Assembly (NCBI RefSeq): GCF_910596095.1
Contig: NC_056552.1
Location: forward strand, 7,421,111 to 7,485,110
Length of the DNA: 64,000 bases
Direction: 5' to 3'
Source of the DNA: Thunnus maccoyii
Taxonomy: Eukaryota > Chordata > Actinopteri > Scombriformes > Scombridae
Part shown: positions 60,163 through 64,000 of the stretch, one piece after another
How positions within the stretch are numbered: position 1 is the stretch's first letter
Layout of the letters: each line of letters starts with the position of its first letter
Program-made: the position numbers and the translations under genes
Notes under the pieces: model-generated
Database searches by the model: none
Seen by the model: the letters and a program-made list of their open reading frames with translations, nothing else
Told to the model about the DNA's origin: nothing

Positions 60163-63100
60163 TGGTAGCTGCTAGAACATTTGTGTGAGATGAAAAGCTT
60201 TATTTCTTATGTCTTTCTTGATAGTAATTAACTGTGTGAAAGCTTCTAACAAGTACAATTGGATCGCAAAAAAAATCTGAACTATTCCCTGTCAGCCCAC
60301 GCCAGGATGTAGCCATTCACGGCGTGTGTCACCGCTCAGCCACCTTGAACTAGCACCGAGGCTTTTGATGTGACTAATGCTTTTTATCTACCCCCCCTTC
60401 CTCCCCCCCTCCCCGGTAGGTGTAAGGATCACTTGTGTCAGTGTATCTGTAATGATTGCTGTGATTAAACCGGCTTTTAACTCGTTCTTTCTCACATTCG
60501 AGGTTGACTGTGGTGTGCTGTGACCGGCGTTGCACATCAGACAGACGTTGCACATCAGACGTAGTGGAAAAATGAGGAAAAATAAAGATGAGAAAAAGGA
60601 ATGAAATATGATGATGAAAGGACAAGCGATAAATAAAAGCCTCCGCTGGGAAGACGATACATTTGAAGGTTTGCGTCAGCCTTTGCTATTGGTAAAAAAA
60701 ACCAAAACCTTATGATATCCAAATCAGTCAGCGTTGCCAAATAGCAAGCCATTACTTCTTAATATTAATTATTTATACTAGTATTATACAATCACTGTCA
60801 TACTTATATATGAGAACACCATCGGGAAATTACCCTTCTGCATTTACAGGATGATATTTCATCAGGAAACCTTTGCTAATAAGAGACAAGTGGCCATGCT
60901 TTGTTATATGATTATAAAAATTTTTACCCTTTATCCCACATGCAATTTAGCACACATAATTATAGGGAGGGGGGGAATTAAATTAGAGAACTTTTATATC
61001 TTTTGAGGGTAAATTTGCCTGTGGCATCAGTTAACTCACTGCCCCAGTTCAGTTGCCAAGACAATCATATCAGGTGCTGATAACAGGTTTATAATAGACA
61101 ACCCTGTAGGATGCTCTTCATACCACACTGAAGGGACACCGCAGGGTTCTCGCTACTCCAGTAGATAATAGCTGCATCAGGATCTGGGCCACACATTACA
61201 GAGAAATATGTCAGGCTTTTCCTCGAAGACCCGGCGATTCATGTCAGGGGTTCATTTTTTATTTAGAGGAACCTGTCAAAATGGCCGAGTGACAAAAAAG
61301 TTCATATTTATCGTCGACGATCGCTCTAAACGAGAGCGGTTTCCTGAGCGGTGAAATTATCAGCTCCTGTGATAGTAACTGAAGTTGTAGGTCTGAGTCT
61401 ACATCGAAAAAATAGAGCACAAAATATGTCATAACACTCATTTTCACCGGTCTTAATCTGACAGCGTTATTAACTCGGGAGAGATATGTTATTAGATGCA
61501 TGTCTGTGTCCGACACTGTGATCCTCAGCTACCGTCGTCACTGAAACCCTGCAGACAGTCCTCCGGCTAGCCAGTCAGTGGAAAAAAACAATATTAAAAC
61601 ACCATATAAAGATGGTTAAAATAGACAATTCCAGATAACATTATATTAACTTTCTTCTGCTACATTCCTCGTAAAATAATCAATTCATCAGCTTCTTTCA
61701 GGCCGTGTCGTGGTCAGGAAAGCAATGTCGAGATTAGACTTCACAACACGAGCCTGTTTCCTCCCCGCTTCCTGCCTCAACATCATCATTTTTGCAAAAA
61801 TAAGACCTGCACATTGAGAAGAAAATCAAAATAGTCATTGATGGATAAATGTCATCGCCTCCGCAAATGAGCAGCACAGCTGGAGTCATCTCTAGAGAGC
61901 ATCTGAAGTGATTTGAGGCCGGGTCTGGTCTCATTTTTTTGCAGCTACAGTGGCTCGCCTCAATTTTTCCTCTAGTATATTTGTTGTTGTTCAAATTGAC
62001 TTCTCTTTCAGTTCTTTCTTCTTTTTTTTTTTTTTTTTTTTTCTTGGAACTTGGAGCCAAACTCCAAATTGGCAACTGCCAGGTCTGCACTCAGTTTTCA
62101 ATCTTGTTGAGACTTACTGTAGACAACTTTGTTATACGGAAAAAGCCGGATAGAACCAGACGAAAAAATGTTGTCTAGGTCTGGAGGTGTTGGTGCAGTT
62201 TAAGGTTCAACTTCATCACAAATGAGGATAATCTGCTCCTATAGTCAAGTCTTTATTTAGGCTTCAATCATTAAGTTTGACTCGGTGAAAACAGACAAAG
62301 ATCCGAAGAAAAAATCAATCAGTGAAGCCAAATAAAGGTGTTGTGTGGCTCAGCGTCACCCAACCTCACCATAATATGGGTTGCTTCATTGTCAATGCCA
62401 TTTCCCCAGTGTCCCTCACAGTGTTAGTAGTATTATGATCCTGGAAACCTTTTAGACCCCCTCTTGTGAAAAACATTGGTTAAGCAGTACTTGGGGGAGG
62501 GGGAGGTGGCTTTTTTAAGAGCTTTTCCATGTCCTCCTCTTTGAGGTTTTTTTTTTATTTTTTTTATTTTTTTTTTTTATTATTATTGTTTGGCTCCTCA
62601 GCTGGAGCTTGTCTGTGGGGCTTTGCTGAGTCACTCCCATCTAATGGAGAACATCTGCTGCCTTCTGATGCTTTTTACTACCAGGACTCACAGCAGAGAT
62701 ATGTCTGCCTGTACGAGGGAGGGAGGGTGGGGGGTTTGGAGGGTGGGGAGATGGAGAGGTGGAATTAGCAGGAATAGAGCGAGCTATAGTAAAGAAATGA
62801 AGACAATCCTATGGTTTAAGGTGTTCTTATCTGTCATTGTAACCCCTTTGTTGTACTGAAATTCCAACCTCCACTGATTATAATCTTAAAATACAGAATA
62901 TCTTTTGTATTATGTGCACCAAAACCTCCATTCCACACGCTATAACGCTCTCCAAACTCTATTACTGACCTAGACCTTTTAAAGGCGAAGTAAAGTTTCT
63001 GTTATTTTCCTCCAAACGAACGTTTTCCTGTTGTCTCCGTACATTCGGGAAGAAGTGTCAAAAAACTAGAAACCGAACACCGATTTTTGCATATTTTCAA

Positions 63101-63450
63101 CTCATGTAGACGAGTTCTCACCTCAATTTGTGCCACCTACACCTACAACAAGTCTAAGTCTGTTTGAGGTACCCTTTTGCCATTTTGTCGGATGATATGT
63201 TTATGCATCAGTTGGAATATAAAACCGTTCGGCAGCTCTCAGAGGACTGGATAGTGGTTATGAAATATACCATTGTGCTGTAAATAATTCTTTGTGTGCA
63301 TCGTTGTCTGTGCTGTTAGAGCTTTTTTTTGATAGCTTTAAATCAGCATACCTTGTGTTGCTTATTCTTCTCCATTTTTTTATAATCTAGAACAATTTTT
63401 GATGGATTGATGGTCTAAATTACAGATAAGCAACCCAGTTAGTAACTATA
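60163..63450. other. Non-coding, low-complexity tracts
   Basis: No supported exon. It contains a C-rich tract near 60391-60415, a T-run at 62022-62042 and a T-rich block at 62548-62580. The repeat at 60532-60560 (GACGTTGCACATCAGAC, twice) is a short tandem duplication. Confidence 0.5.
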
Positions 63451-63452
63451 CA

Positions 63453-63650
63453 TTGTGCCTCAGCAGTTAGATTGCAAGGTTGGCGGTTCGATCCCTGGCT
63501 CCTACTGTCCACATGTCAAAGTGTGGAAATGCCTTGCACATTAGCTCGCCGCCATTGGTGTGTGTGTGTATGTGTTTGAATCGGTGAAAAAGAGGCAAAA
63601 TTGTGAAAAAAACCCCACAAAGGTAGTTGCATCTCACTCTCCAGCCATCA
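63453..63650 (+). mobile_element. tRNA-derived SINE-like repeat
   Basis: A region resembling a tRNA A box (GTGCCTCAGCAGTTAGATTG) is followed by a B box GGTTCGATCC at 63485-63494. The body then reads TGTCCACATGTCAAAGTGTG, ATTAGCTCGCCGCCATTGGTGTG and GAATCGGTGAAAAAGAGGCAAAATTG, as in a common teleost SINE. It is truncated and has no cloverleaf, so it is not a tRNA gene. Confidence 0.6.
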
Positions 63651-63659
63651 TCTAATGAT

Positions 63660-64000
63660 GTGGTCACCTAGACAACACTGTACAAAAATGCTCAATGCAG
63701 GAGGTGATTCTTTGTTGGCAGGATGTAGTAGTAAAAGCACTGGTACTTCCTTGTATTCTGCCCTAATTATTGTATAAGGAAGTCTTTGATCTTGCGCTGT
63801 GATAACCTAGATAAGACTATATACAGTTCATGGATGGGATTTCCTCCATTTAATTGTTTTCTGACACATAACTCCCATTCATTTCTTTTAAAGGTTATTT
63901 TATTTCTCTTCAGTTGTAACAATCTATCTTTATTGTGTTGCTCTTATCTCTCTGATAATGCCTTTAACTAATGAATTCTATCAACAATGTCAGATCTCAG
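63660..64000. other. Non-coding end of window
   Basis: Unique AT-rich sequence; nothing recognised. Confidence 0.5.

Noticed and set aside
1..64000. CRISPR arrays, bacterial operons or viral genomes
   Set aside because: None seen; all features are those of vertebrate nuclear DNA.

Overview
The window looks like nuclear DNA from a teleost fish. It has spliced genes with GT-AG introns, no operons, AATAAA poly(A) signals, many microsatellites, and hAT, TTAA-flanked and foldback elements of kinds common in bony fish. Three genes are recognised with good support, and their order matches human 17q21 as I recall it (WNK4, COA3, CNTD1). No homology search was run; identifications rest on reading translations, splice phase and gene order. 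Region 1 (1-9.9 kb, + strand): the 3' two-thirds of a WNK kinase gene, called wnk4. The kinase domain lies upstream of the window. Seven coding exons carry the long regulatory tail: a Pro/Ser-rich stretch, an RFxV docking motif for SPAK/OSR1, a Glu-rich segment, a coiled coil, and the C-terminal RRLS, RRNS and VTF motifs. The stop codon is the first codon of the last exon. A long 3'UTR follows. Region 2 (10.0-11.9 kb, - strand): coa3, a two-exon gene for a mitochondrial cytochrome c oxidase assembly factor, tail to tail with wnk4. A foldback element with inverted arms of about 120-130 bp lies between coa3 and cntd1 (11.9-12.9 kb). Region 3 (13.5-17.3 kb, + strand): cntd1, a cyclin-fold meiotic protein, complete in seven exons that join in frame (311 codons). 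Region 4 (19.1-20.7 kb, - strand): candidate exons of an unidentified gene. Two join cleanly; the downstream ones do not join in a single frame, so this is a diverged gene, a mis-modelled gene or a pseudogene. Region 5 (23.9-24.4 kb, + strand): a CpG-rich promoter-like block with a CAG-repeat exon ending in a good splice donor, probably the non-coding first exon of an unidentified + strand gene. Region 6 (24.4-64 kb): almost no coding evidence. One candidate exon (37.4 kb) has clean splice sites. The rest reads as a very large intron or gene desert with several complex, AT-balanced stretches that could be conserved regulatory elements. Its clear contents are transposons: a 369-bp TTAA-flanked MITE (40.5 kb), a probable LINE 3' end (43.6 kb), a 2.5-kb hAT-like element with nested repeats (48.1-50.6 kb), a decayed 3.6-kb BED-finger hAT transposon split by a 580-bp MITE (52.9-56.5 kb), a short hAT-type MITE (59.9 kb) and a tRNA-derived SINE (63.5 kb). 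The three known genes are neighbours by old synteny, not by shared pathway: wnk4 works in ion-transport control, coa3 in mitochondrial respiration and cntd1 in meiotic crossover formation. No obviously new biological system was found. The best leads are the unidentified gene at 19-21 kb, the foldback at 11.9 kb, two near-perfect hairpins (38.6 and 45.8 kb), the stop-codon-first terminal exon of wnk4, and the nested transposons.
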